A stretch of 64,000 bases of DNA from Bombus terrestris (Eukaryota > Arthropoda > Insecta > Hymenoptera > Apidae). This document shows, one piece after another, positions 40,661 to 53,523 of this stretch (its first letter is position 1; the number at the start of each line of letters is the position of its first letter). Under the pieces are notes generated by a model. That model searched no databases and was not told the origin of the DNA. It saw only the letters and a list, made by a program, of their open reading frames with translations. The translations under genes were made by a program, and so were the position numbers. Where the stretch lies: contig NC_063279.1 in the NCBI RefSeq assembly GCF_910591885.1, positions 2,480,001-2,544,000 of the forward strand, given 5' to 3'.

Positions 40661-42377
40661 TGTAGTCTGACTACGATTGCACTTCCGAGTTCGATCTGAT
40701 TTTAATCATTAATAAGTACGACAAACAAAGTGATTCAGTGCCTGAAGTATTGTAAAGTACGATTGGCGTAGCAATGATCTTCTTTTCTGGTCTTTTATTC
40801 TTCGAAAGAGTTCGAAAGAAGCTATAGCTTGTTTAAAATGGACTGGTTGAACAAACTGATTTCCCTTGTTATAAAAAGACACTATATAGGCTATATTTTT
40901 ACGTTGCTCTTTTCTTAAACAGGCTGCAAAGTGGAATTACGATCTATGATAGAATCATATTAGATTATTTCATGTTATTTCATCTTATGTAGATTATTTA
41001 ATCTTGAGCGACTGATAGATTTGAAACAAAATATAGCTTTCTTCATAACTCAAAATTTTTAGAAGAAGCTAATGTGCAAAGAAAATGGGAACTAACCAAA
41101 CTTTGTTGCAGTGGTATGTTTCTGTATAGCATAGAGTATAGAGCATTATTTTACATATTAACGTATTAATTTTAGTTGTAATGAATAATATATAATGTGT
41201 AGGGTAAAGACCAATTAGCGTGAGAAAAGTAATTCGATTGAGTTACGATAAAACTAAGAAAACTGTAAGAAAGATAAACCTTTACTGTTCAGTATATACA
41301 ACTTCTTGCATTATCTTCCGTTTCGCCTTGCAAGTTGTTTGTTTTCTGTGTAGGTATCCTAAATTTGATACGTGATCAATGGATCAATTTTTTTTTTAGA
41401 ATTCCACAGTGAATAGCGTTCATCAAATCTTTAATGAAACAGAGTGAATGCAAGTTACCTTTTATACTTATCGTTGTTGTACAAATATTGTTTTATAGTA
41501 TATTTCTATAACAGCGTAATATATTTTTGTCTTGTGAAACAACGAACAAATACAAAGTGTTTTGCGAAATAGCAAATAGGAAACCTTAATATTTTAACGT
41601 TCTGTTTTTATAGTTAGGATCCTTAATATTATTAGTTCATATTATTTTGTGTTACTTTTAAGGAGATTGCCTACGTGTATAATATAATGTATTATGAAAT
41701 TAGTCAGTCTTAAATGAAAAAAAGGAAGACATTATGCACACCGGTTTTTAATGGATTGTACGAATATCGTAAGATTATACATAGTTCGCGGCAGGAAGAA
41801 CTTCGATCGTCGAACGTGAATTCATATCGAATGCATGCGTAGATAGGAAACAAATGAAATGTAACGAAGCGTTTCAAAAGGTCTGTAACCAAATCTCGCA
41901 AAGAAATGCTAGTTTATACGACTTTTAAATGATCAACAATTAAAGTCGAAAGTAGAGTATAATACGGAAATTAAAAAGTTATTTTGAAATTTTACTAGAC
42001 CTTTTGAAGCTTCATCTTAATATACAACATTAACTTACCAAAGTAATACAAGTGATATACAAAAAAAAATCTAAGTTAAACAGAGATATTTTTTAGTTCT
42101 TGATTATTGGAACTCGATGTTTCATTATCAAAACGTTTAGGTTCTCCGCGCTCTTGTTGCTCAAAATAAATAAGAAAAATAATTTAGAATGCTGCACGCA
42201 TCTGGAACGTTATTATCTAGTCTAACAACGTCGTGATGAATATTAAAATTATCAAAAAATCTATTACCGCAGTGTCGAGCGAATATAATTGTATATTATA
42301 TATTTCTTTGAAAATTCACAGGACAAACGCAAATTCATTTTTTATAATTTTTTGAAATATTAAATATTGGAGATTTA
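40661..42377. other. GlcAT 3' region, AT-rich
   Basis: No gene is supported. The beginning is probably GlcAT 3' UTR. The rest is AT-rich, with no open frame above 63 codons. Confidence 0.5.
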
Positions 42378-42503
42378 CAGTAGTGCTACGTTAACTGACC
42401 GACATTTTTGAAGATCAAAGATAATTGGAATTTTCTAAAAATATACCTCCTTTAATAACTGGCCAGAAGTCCCAACCCGTGGCCAATTAGCGAAGCACTA
42501 TTA
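42378..42503. mobile_element. Non-autonomous TIR element, shorter copy (126 bp)
   Basis: The left end starts CAGTAGTGCTACGTTAACTG. The complement of the right end starts TAATAGTGCTTCGCTAATTG. These match at 15 of 20 positions. The left end matches the left end of the element at 20789 at 17 of 20 positions, and the right ends match at 18 of 20. TA flanks both sides (42376-42377 and 42504-42505). At 126 bp with no coding capacity this is a MITE-like deletion derivative. Confidence 0.6.
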
Positions 42504-42889
42504 TAATCTTTATGTTATAAACTATAAATATATTTATATATATTAGCCAGATTTTGTCGACACATAAACATAGTTTCGTGAAAGCGTTTCGAGCACAACG
42601 TGTAAATTGTTAAACCAAGTCTGCAATTTCCTGCAATTTACTCGTACTCTAATTAAGCGGAGATACTATATCATGAAAGCAATAAACTCGTTGTTAGATA
42701 ATGTTGGCTTTGTGCGAATCATGTCTTTGCGTGCGTGGATATTAATGACTTTAACAATCATAAAAAAAGGAAGTGAACGATACATTTAATCTTTATCATG
42801 GCAAAATAAAAGAAAAGTGAAAACAGCTTTGAACGGCTGATGAAAATATTTTGAATTTTACGCGCCTAAACCACACATGCGTACTTTGA

Positions 42890-43436
42890 TCATGGCATTT
42901 CCGTCTAACTCGTTGTCGCTACGTCAGTTCGATGTGACGTCAGTAAGTGGTAAACGACTGCTTTTTACCCTTTCCCACTAATCCTATGACTGTGTATACG
43001 TACTTACATTGTACGTATGCCTTTCGATGAAACATCACTTCTCTTGAATTCGGATTTGTAACATCTGCTTAGGTTCCAAGTCCCGTTACTAATACGTCAC
43101 AAAAATAAAACCTCCCGATACTTATAGAGTACGACAATTCTACGAAACCTTAAGCAGTTCTAAACCGTTTTCGTGCAACAGAAATAACTTCGATATAAGC
43201 TTGGAGAAATACGATTTGTTTGTCATTGTTTCATAACAAGTGCGTCTTTACTGGGCGTTTCCAACCTTACAGCTTTCTTTTTTCGTCTGTTATTTATCTT
43301 TAGGTTTGGTAATTATTACAATTAGATTAACATCGAATCATCACGCTTTTTATTTAATTGGAATAATAATTATTTAATTACAGATTTTTGTGCCTAGTGA
43401 TCTTGTGCCAAGTGCCTTTGCAAGAAATCGACTAAG
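42890..43436 (+). promoter_or_regulatory. Probable AnxB11 promoter with CRE and 5' UTR intron
   Basis: A perfect cAMP-response element TGACGTCA lies at 42935-42942, with a half site TACGTCAG about 15 bases before it. The CRE is followed directly by gtaagt, a consensus donor. The matching acceptor is ttacag ending at 43383, 53 bases before the ATG. This suggests a 5' UTR exon ending at 42942 and a 441-bp intron. The segment is GC-rich compared with its flanks. Confidence 0.45.
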
Positions 43437-44549
43437 ATGAGTTACGGTTATCAAGTGAGTATTTACTTTTTCTTACTATTACAGATACTTCTTACATCTT
43501 TTTTTTAAGTATGTTTTTATTCACATATCTTTATGTGACGCAAAAACACATCTAAATAGCATGAAATATTTACAATCAGAACACAAATGAACATGAAAGT
43601 GTGATTGTATTATTTTTTATTTACACCTTGCTATCAAAGGGACCACCAGTGATTCAGTTTCCTGGCCATGCACCACCACCAACATCATTTGGGGCTCCAC
43701 CTGGTACACCCTCTGCCCCCGGTGCTCTGCCTTATCCTCAAAGTGGCAACATAGGTTTTACAAGTTCTGCTCCTGTGTCTTTTGGTATGCCACAACCTTA
43801 TTCTCCATATCCTGTGCAACCTAGTCATCCTATGTCAAACCAATATCCTCCTCCAGCACCAGGAGCTCCTGTTCAACAAATACCTTTACCTATGCAACAA
43901 TCCCCTTCCCCTTACCCATCCCAACAAATGCAGCAACCATATCCAGGACAACCTTCTGTATATCCGCAACAGCAAGATTATAATATGTATCCAAATCTTC
44001 GGAATGCACCAGATGCAAAAGAATGTTTTAATATACCTTCTCCTTATACCTCTGCTTCCAATGCTCACTCAAATAATTCAAGTTCCTATCAAGGCGGAAG
44101 CTATCCTGGGGGGCAGGGTACAGGATATTATTCTCCACACACAGGTAGATCTTCTCCCTATCAACCTACCCCAGCCCCAGCCCCCCGGAGAAATCAGTTT
44201 ACGCCTAAGGTGAGACTAACAAAAGATGTCTAAAAGCCTACATTGCTCAAAGAATGATTTAATATACAAAACATATACTTTAATCATTGTTTTTCCAATG
44301 AAAATATTAAGTATGATCGTTGGTTTATGTTACAGCTGTCCCCTACAGTTGTACCATACAATGATTTTGATGCCAGAGCAGATGCAGAAGTCTTAAGGAA
44401 AGCAATGAAGGGTTTTGGGACAGATGAAAAAGCTATTATTCATGTACTTGCCAATCGCAGTAATCTGCAACGCCAAGAAATTGCAGTCCAGTTCAAAACC
44501 TTATATGGAAAGGTGAAAACGTTAAAATTTAATTATAAGCTATAAAAAG

Positions 44550-44596
<47 letters not shown>

Positions 44597-45693
44597 GTTA
44601 AATTAATTCAAATTTTCTTTAATAGGATCTTATAAAAGATTTGAAGTCTGAATTGTCAGGTAACTTCGAAAGATTAGTTCTTGCTATGATGATGCCGTTA
44701 CCGCAATTTTATGCCAAAGAATTACATGACGCAATGGCGGGTATCGGTACCGACGAATGCGTCCTCATAGAAGTATTGTGTACTATGTCCAATCACGAGA
44801 TTCGCGTGATTAAACAAGCTTACGAAGCGAGTAAGTTCCACTCGACATAATTTTTTTTAGAATTACAAGTTTCCTTATTGAAGAATTACAATCATTTCTC
44901 TTTTACTGTTTAGTGTATGGAAGAACATTAGAGGATGATCTAAGAGACGATACTTCCGGGAATTTCAAGCGGTTAATGGTATCGTTATGTTGTGCCAACA
45001 GAGATGAATCATTCGACATTGATCATGCAGCCGCTATAGAAGATGCCAAAGAACTTCTCAGAGCAGGTATGTAATGTTATAAATAACGCAATTGATTTAT
45101 AACGTTATCAATATATGATATTTGCACTTTCTTTTGCTTTTCAGGTGAACTCCGTTTCGGAACTGATGAATCAACATTTAATGCGGTACTGGTTCAAAGA
45201 AATGTTCTACAATTGAAACAGGTGTTCCAAGAATATGAAAATATTACGGGACATGCTATTGAAGATGCAATCGAGAACGAATTCTCGGGTGATATAAAAA
45301 AAGGCCTTCTAGCCATCGGTATGTAATTAATATATTATGTTTTACTATAATCTTGATTGAATTAATTTTATAATGAATTAATTTCACCACAGTGAAGTGT
45401 GTCAAAAGCAGAGCCGGTTTCTTTGCTGAACAATTATACAAAAGCATGAAAGGTCTTGGTACAGATGATGATCGTTTAATCAGATTGGTTGTCACACGTT
45501 GCGAAGTGGACATGGGAGAAATTAAAGAAACATTCAGACAGCTATATAATGAATCTCTAGAAGAATTTATAACTGTTAGTATATTCAACAGAAAAATGCA
45601 AGAGAATTAACTGATTAAATCTAATGACTATGTTTTTTGCAGGGTGATTGTTCCGGACATTACAAGAAATGTCTTTTAGCACTTGTTTCTTAA
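43437..45693 (+). CDS. AnxB11: Annexin B11-like protein (Ca2+/phospholipid binding)
   Basis: Annexins bind acidic membranes in a Ca2+-dependent way and act in membrane traffic and repair. Exons: 43437-43454, 43640-44209, 44336-44512, 44626-44830, 44914-45066, 45145-45318, 45393-45574, 45643-45693; all GT-AG, 509 residues. The tiny first exon encodes MSYGYQ. Residues 7-196 are a Pro/Gln/Tyr/Gly-rich head, as in annexin A7/A11 and insect annexin B11. Four annexin repeats follow, with type II Ca2+ sites at MKGFGTDE (repeat 1), MAGIGTDE (repeat 2) and MKGLGTDD (repeat 4). Repeat 3 has LRFGTDES and so lacks the first Gly of GxGTD. Each repeat keeps its downstream acidic capping region (such as SGNFERL and SGNFKRL). 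The protein ends KKCLLALVS, typical of annexin termini. Other start codons in exon 2 are conceivable; MSYGYQ fits the family best. Confidence 0.92.
44553..44594. repeat. (TA)n microsatellite in AnxB11 intron
   Basis: About 21 uninterrupted TA units in the intron between the exons ending at 44512 and starting at 44626. It is likely to vary in length between individuals. Confidence 0.95.
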
Positions 45694-46324
45694 AACTATA
45701 TTAACAAAAAATGTGAGATTATATCTCATCGCATTTAATGGCCAATTTGTCGAATATTAATGTCTATATATTTATTTATTTACTTGTTATTCATTTAATG
45801 CGTTACAAATGATTTACGCTATTATATTGATATATTTCTAAGAAACGAAAGGAGATTATAAGAATCTACATACAATACAGAAAACACGAAATTTTACAAG
45901 CTTTACTTCAAATTTGAAATTGTTATATTTCTACTTATTGAATCTCAATTATTGTTAAGCACTATTGTTAAATACTGTAAAAGTATTCTGAGTAAAAATT
46001 TATGAGAAAAATGTTAAAAAAGAAAAAGTATTAATGACTTATAAAAATGATATGAAAGGTGAATCTTAAAATGTATTATTATATGATGTATTTTTCTATT
46101 TTATATATATACGATATATATATATGCTATATGCATACGCTGAAGCATGTTTATTATATTATACTCTTATCTATAATATATTGTATAGATATTCTTCTAA
46201 ATAAATATGAATTTAAAAGGTATTGTAAGAATTATATAGGATGGAAATAAATACATACATTTTGGAAATTTTAGAATTTATTAAACAAATAACAAGTTTG
46301 TAGTCATAAATTTCATCCTTTAAT
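45694..46324. terminator. Convergent 3' ends of AnxB11 and Alg10
   Basis: This 631-bp gap between two stop codons holds both 3' UTRs. A plus-strand AATAAA lies at 46246-46251 and a minus-strand AATAAA at 46277-46282 (reads TTTATT on plus). With cleavage 10-30 bases past each signal, the two transcripts would meet or overlap by a few bases. Confidence 0.5.
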
Positions 46325-48050
46325 TTACCAAGAAATTCTTTGAGGATAAAGCTGATCATTCCAATAGAAAACTTTATTGACAAAGATATAGAATTGTAAA
46401 AAGTTTACTATAATTACAGTTATTGATTCTGCAATAATTTGCCACTTCTTTGGTTCCTTAACAAGGAACCGATAAAGTATATATGGAATAATAAAGTAAC
46501 GTGGTTCTATTAGTAACTGAGGAATAAGTACTACAGAAATCATAATAATGTAATTAATTTGTGTCATAAATCTTAAATGTTTAAGTCCGTGGAACATTGT
46601 ATATAAAGTGAATGAGTATATTGGCACCAAAAGATATTTAAATTGTTTATATCTTCCCATTAATCTATTCCAAAAATAAAATACATAATGTCTATTATCA
46701 GCCAACATATATGGGTGTACAAGAGTATTAAAATGAACAATTATAGTTAAAAGAATCAAGATACAGCTTGCAAACACCCAGTGTTTACTAACAAACTTTA
46801 AATAATCTTTCCAGTAAATAATCATGTGTGGCCATAAAAAGCAAAATAGAAAAGTAGAAAAATATAACAATTGAGGAATATGAACAGTGGGAACATGAGC
46901 TGTTTTATCTCCAACTACAATTGCTTTGTTCCATACAACAAAAGCAATAAACATAAAACATACTACAATGTATGGAAACAATTGTACACCCAATTGAATG
47001 ATGAACTTTATAAATAACTTCCATCCATAACATGTTTCTTGCATTATTTTTTCCCATAACAACTGAAAAGCACATTTAATGTAAATTTTAAATAAGCAAA
47101 ATATTCAACTTCAAACAAATATTTCAACAATAATTTACTCACTCTTAAATACATTATTGAAGTATACTGTTCATGTGAAATTGGTTTGTGCATTTTATGA
47201 TCTAATAAATCAAATAAATGTTCCATAGTAATAAATGCAATCCAAATAATATTTGTCTGCCGAATTAGCACAGACAAAAAACCTGCATAATATAAATAAC
47301 TGTTACTTTTGAAATTCAATATATCTTGTAGTTCATTGGTTTTTATACATACCTACTAAAGCTGCCATTTTAAATTTTTTATATAAATGTAACAATAACA
47401 TTAGTAATATTGCATTAACTGATGCGACATCTGTGTAATATAAAAAATGCCAAAAAAATAACGGTGGAAAAAACATAATGTTACAAGCCACAGTAAATTT
47501 CATCCAATCATTCCACCTTTGCGTCCAATGAGTTATTGAAATTTGTTTAATTATGCTGTGAGCAAGGTAGAGATTCAGAAATGTTCCAAACAAATTTATG
47601 CATCTCATATAAAAAATATTACAGAGTTTTAAGGGTGATAATATTAGAGTTGCAATTAGGTATAACCCAGGTAAAGTGGTAATTTTAGGGTCCCACTGAA
47701 AATAACATCCCTCAAATGTAGTTCAACGAAATAACAAAATATATTTTATTTTATTATATTAAATATAATTAAATTTTTAGTTTGAAAATAATTTATTCCT
47801 TCAATAACCAGAAAAACTGTAATAATTTGTTACGAAAAGTAGAGATTAATTACAAACAATTGAAACATACCTGTGTAAAATTACCAGCGCAATATCGCAA
47901 AGTCTGAGGTACGTGAAATACCTCATCAATGAAATAATAAGGTTGTACATGGTTCAAATAAATAAATAACTGTGTAACACATAAAAAAATTAACGACATC
48001 AGAACTTTTTGTACATATTGAATGTCTTTAGGTAAGATTTGATTCATCAT
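46325..48050 (-). CDS. Alg10: Alg10 dolichyl-P-Glc alpha-1,2-glucosyltransferase
   Basis: Alg10 adds the third, terminal glucose to Glc2Man9GlcNAc2-PP-dolichol in the ER lumen, the last step before transfer by oligosaccharyltransferase. Exons on the minus strand: 48050-47871, 47695-47353, 47282-47143, 47062-46325; GT-AG and in phase, 466 residues (human Alg10 is of similar size). It is a polytopic membrane protein with many hydrophobic segments. Conserved blocks include YFIDEVFHVPQTLRYC with the acidic catalytic-loop residues DE, WDPKITTLPGLYL, RQTNIIW, ADNRHYVFYFWNR, KYLLVPIYSF, EPRYFIIPYILYR and a C-terminal aromatic/basic end (PQRISW). Two Met codons open the frame; the first is used here. 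It lies downstream of Carm1 on the same strand and tail to tail with annexin. Confidence 0.93.
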
Positions 48051-51000
48051 TTCACTGATGAAATGAAATCAAATAAAAATTAAATGTGATTATAATTCAC
48101 AAATGATAAAAATAAAACCATTTATAACACATTGACATCTAACAATTTACTTAATTAATCACACTTAATTAAAGACATTCATTTATTGCGATGATCATTT
48201 CATTCATACATATTATTAAATAACACCGTATTGTCAAACTTTTTAATAATCATACTTTAATAATTAATTTTCATCCCAAAGCGATGTAATTTAAGACATA
48301 TGACGTTAATTAAGAACATCTTGCAATTAGAACACGACTGTAACGTTTTCACTGTGAAGTAAACGTTATATCAATATTTTCAAATCAGCGAGTTGATATA
48401 TCGATTCATAGAAACTACGATTTGAGAAAAAGGCGGGAAAACAAAGGAATTTAAAAAATTATGTATTTATTTCCATAACGTAAACTTTTAAAATGTTAAG
48501 AATAGAAGAATAAGTTGTCATTTGGAAATGAATTTCACAATGATATTGAAGTAAATAAGTTTATTTTAACTTAATCTCAGATTTAGGGTGAAATAATCTG
48601 AGCAATCTTGTTTTCCGTTTATCTGTAGAAACGTTGGCAGAATACAAATATTAATATTTTACAAATAAGTAGATTGCAAATACTAGGCAAATTTGTTCTA
48701 ATACGTTACGCATCTTACTTAGATATTGTGCTTACTTCCTATCTTGTTCAATCAAAAAAAATGTTAAAAGATGAGTATATCATATATAGTCGAGAACAAA
48801 TGTTTAATGTTCGCTCGTTTACTGTACTTTTCTTTAGAGATATGTTATACAGGAATTAAGAATCAACTTATCAACACACCAATCTTTACAAATATTTGCA
48901 ATGTAATAAATAAATTTTTTAATTAAAATAATATATAGTAATACAGGCAAAATTTCAAGTAATTTTACGAATTTTCAGAATCATGAAATGTTCAAATAGA
49001 ATTAAAGCGAATATATTATTCACTCTGACGTTGGATGTTTCTATTAAATGTATCAATATAAATCGATTAAGTCGAATTATGTATCGTGTTCACTTATTGA
49101 AATTGAATTTCTTCGTCAGTTCTCGAATGATCGTTTTGTGTATAATTTCTTCTTGATGTATCATTAGATGGAACTTACAAAGGCGATGATGTATTAGTAT
49201 AACATATATCAACGTTCAGTTTGTTTCTATTCTATTTGATGATTTCCTGGCCGTTCAGGGAAATCAATTCACACCGTACATATCGAACTTTATGGCATTT
49301 TTTACCTGAGAATAATTACAGGATAAATTGTCAATGCACTAAATATAAAGTAATCGAAGTTTTGTTGAAGTACAATGCACGTGTGTGTAAGCAGATTTTT
49401 CCTTGCGACTGTTGTATATGTAAAACATGATTCTTTTATACATATATAGACATTATACATAAAAAAGACATAGGCAAACTGTATATATCACGAGTGTGTA
49501 TGCATACACGAATTTATACGTTTATATGTATGCACTGTACAAAGCTGAGCATTTCCTTTTTATTGGAATTCTAATGTTGTCTAATTTCTTAAGTAAAAAG
49601 TGTGCATACTTATCAATCTCTTTTTACTTCTCTTTTCGTTTCCTTAATCAGTTTACGGTAAACAAAGCATAATATGGTTATTATACGTTATATGTTAAAA
49701 CAATCGCTTGTGGAACAAAAATTTATGTCACCTTTGAGCTTATGTACAATTACTTATTCTTATCTAATTATAATAAATTCTAAATGAATAATGATAATTT
49801 ACGTGTCTTTAAATTAAGCCTACAATTTAAAAAGTAATTTTTCTGATGTCCAAGAATGAAAATTTCGATACATGTACTTTAAGATTTTGATATCTGGAAT
49901 GGATAAAAAATTTCGATTAATTATGAGATAAATACTTCGCAATAATATTAAAATCAGGGTGTTTCGATTATTGTAAAAAATTTTAATGTAGAAAAAAGAA
50001 TCGAAACCGAGTTACAAAATGTTTATAATTAAATAAATCACTCTTCGGTTTGGTCACTCAAAAGAAAATGGAAAAATGTTTAATCCATTAGCAACAGGAA
50101 ACGTTTAACAAATATGATTTTATAATGTCACTAAATGTCACTCTATAAAATTGAATGCCTTATAAATTATCAATTAATTAAAATAAATGATTTATTTCAA
50201 ATTTTAAAACTATACTTCCTGCTGCAAATCGATTAATACTTAATACTTTCTACACCACCTAATAACTCTTCATTTATCACACATTACAAGAGAACTAGAA
50301 AACAATATCAGAATGACACTATTGAGTAATAAATCTTTTGTAGTACGCAAACATTTTGTCATTGTTGTCCAAACTAATACGTGTACATTTTCTTTACTTG
50401 CAAATATTTCGTATCTAGATGAAAGCAATTAATTAAGCCCAATATTATGAAGAGTAAACGGGAAGAACTTATTCTTTTTTTCTCTTCCACACGCAACCAT
50501 AAATTTCCGAAAGCTGAGCGCACAATTGAAAAGTGGCAGAAAATGTATAAAAACAGTATCCTTCAAACTTACTTGGCTACCTGAGATATTTTGTATCTTT
50601 CAGTCGTTAAAAATTTTCTAAAATGGAATAATAAAAAAAGGGGAAAAAAAAGACGGTAAAGGAAAAAAAGAAAGAACATACGCTTGAAAGTACACGCGCT
50701 AACACTGAAAGCAATATCTAGAAAAATATCAAAAAAGGTATATGCTTAGTTTTACTCAATCTTTTGTCTCTCCTATTGAAACTTAAAACACACGGTAACT
50801 AATACTTTTGTACGCGTTCGATTCTAAATATTGCTTTTAATGTTTCCAATTTTTTTTTTTTTTTCTCTGAAAGAGAAAGAGTGAAAGAGAAATAGAGAAA
50901 GAACGAGATTGGAAGAGGCATGTTCATGTTTTATATAGAGTAACGAATTGTATAATGTTATCAGCACTTGTGGAATGCCTGCAGTCAATGTGATCTCAAA

Positions 51001-53169
51001 TATTAAATACGTACACTAAAAAAATTATATGCTCCGTTACGTACAACTACAACCACTCCTTAAACAAACATCAAAGAATACTAGCAAATTATTTACACAT
51101 CTAACATTACATCGTCGATAAAGGAAACCCTTTGTAAGAATGACAATAAATCAATAAAATAAGCGTTAAAATAAACGTTTATATCATATACATCAAATCC
51201 GAAAAATTTAATCTGCAAGACTATAAGCTGGTCTCAAATCAAACGATTCCCTTCTTTGTGAGAGCAATGTATACCTAACTGGTTCATTAAGTTTGAAAGT
51301 ACTTTCCAAGATATATAGGACTGATATATTAAAAGAAAAAACAAGTATCTTAAAATGAAAAGCAAGTTTGTGCAAATAGCAACTAAAGAGCACTCCTTAG
51401 GAACTAATGAGACTTAAGCATTATTACCGAGATCTGAATATAATCAATTTGTAAAAATTAAGAGTATTATATGTACAATTATGTTACGAATAGATAATCT
51501 TCTAATAATAAAATTTAGTATCATCAAAATATATAGAATGAAACTGTGACAATGAATACATAAATATGTAAAAAAGAAACACAAGAACCTAAAAAAATAT
51601 AATACTTTTTATACACGTTTATGTTTTTCTGGTTTTGCTATAAAATAAAAACGAAAGATTTTATAACTCTGTATCTTTAAATTGTAGCAAAGAAATATAT
51701 AAAAATCGCATTGACATCACTACACGTGTTTACTCCATTTCTACAAATATCACAAAAACATCTTATTATCAGAAGATTATCAGAATCTTTAATTTAGAAA
51801 TATATCTTTATCCACTCAATTAAATAAGTCGTTCGTTACTTCGAGACTATAAAAAAAATGTTTTCCTACTTTTATTATATACCGCGTAACAAAATTTGTC
51901 AAGATTGGAAAATGAAACAAATGGATCTTGTTTAATGTATGCTTTTTATAGAAATAGACAAAATATGTATACTGAGAAACAAGTAAAAGCAAAATAAACA
52001 TATTTAAATAAACAAGATTTTGTTTCGTTATACATTGTTTATATAATTCTTATTTCATAAATTTATAAATATTAGAATATTATAAGTCATATTTTACTAA
52101 AACAACAAAATCCACTTCCTTTCAATTTACAACAAAGGAAAATTTAATTACTCAATGAAATGAGTAATCAATATGAGACATATGGGGATGACATATGTAG
52201 AAGTCTACTATAATAGAAGTACACTAAAAGTATAGAATTAATCCTATTGACCGAAGGCCGATATGTAATACAAATGTCACAAATTTGAAATTGTGCCTAT
52301 ACATGCTATTCTAGTATCTGTACATTGCAATAATACAATACAGTAAATCAGCTACATACGAATCGCAACATAATTTATCATCGTTTTATTGGAATACGTT
52401 CTTCTTTCTCTTATTGTTAATGCAAATTATATCATCGGGTCGATCGATTTACGTAATTAATTATATACAATTTCTTTGTTCTTCTCTAAGTTATAAATAA
52501 TTAACGGAAGTATTACGTACTAAAAAATAAAAAATAACAGTTCAAAAATTAAATGAAATTACGGTGGACGTAACCATACGGAATTTTTCATATTCGATTT
52601 ATTTTTTTCCTTTTTTTTCGTTTTCAATAGAGGAAAAGTATAAGAAGGATTCATTGAATATAACCACTTTGAAAATAAAATCGATATAAATAACAGGCAA
52701 TGCCACAGAGTGCTCCATATCGTATCCCTAACGAATTATTGCTTTTTGCACTTTTCGAAATATTCGGAACGTTATTACGCTATATATACCTAAACGTTGT
52801 GTAAAAATCGCTTAAGATCGAAACTCAATCAAACCTGTATACACAGTAGAGTTTTAATCGTTAGATGCACGGTTAATCCGATACTGAAACCTTTTTGAAG
52901 AAGTGTACATCGAAGGAAATAGGGGGAAAAAGATTGCAACTGTGATTACTTCCGTTGCTTCCGTTAATTTGATTTTGATGTACAATCGATGTTGTATCAG
53001 GATCCCGTAAAATAGTTGTCGCGTGGAACATTACGCTTTAGTAAACTGTATTGTCGTTAAAAAATATTATTTTCTTGGGTACATTTGGCAAGCATGCACT
53101 TCTCGATCTGGAAGATCAAACCTTCAAGGGATTTCAATTAAATAAAGGCTAATTGGAAATTAATGACAA
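48051..53169. other. AT-rich interval between Alg10 and Carm1
   Basis: Five kilobases with no supported coding region. The left 300-400 bases would contain the Alg10 promoter. The right part may be Carm1 3' UTR: a minus-strand poly(A) signal candidate (TTTATT on plus) occurs at 52598-52603, and others lie farther on. Simple A/G and T tracts occur near 50630-50680 and 50850-50910. Small open frames are not convincing. Confidence 0.45.
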
Positions 53170-53523
53170 CTACGAGAGGACGGTTCGCACTCTCCTCCAA
53201 CGTGCTTCCCATTGTGACTTATTTCTTCTAACGCTCCATCCAAATCCAAAACCAGAACCAATGATGACTTTATTAAAGTAAGCGAAGTTGTTGCTGCTGC
53301 TGCCACTAACGTGACCAACGTTCGTATTAAGATTGGCCAAGTTAACCGCGTTTAAGATACGAACAGCAGATGAGAGTCGTAATTTGCTTGCTGGGGAACT
53401 AAACACCAACTTGCGGCTCTGTTTATTGTTGTTGCTGATATCTCCGCTACTGCTAGAGCTATGGCGATCACTTAATTGTTTTGCCGAATGAGAATACTCG
53501 GTGCAAAATGATTTAGCCATTGA
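53170..53523 (-). other. 117-codon frame directly after the Carm1 stop, same frame
   Basis: After the Carm1 TGA at 53526-53524 the same frame stays open until TAG at 53172-53170. The translated tail starts S-M-A-K-S and is rich in Ser, Asn, Lys and Arg, with SSSSSGDISNNNK and GSSSNNF runs and a basic C-terminus (RRNKSQWEARWRRVR). It has no domain I recognise. It could be a stop-codon readthrough extension, a separate downstream frame (ATG at 53520), or an open stretch of 3' UTR. Confidence 0.3.
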
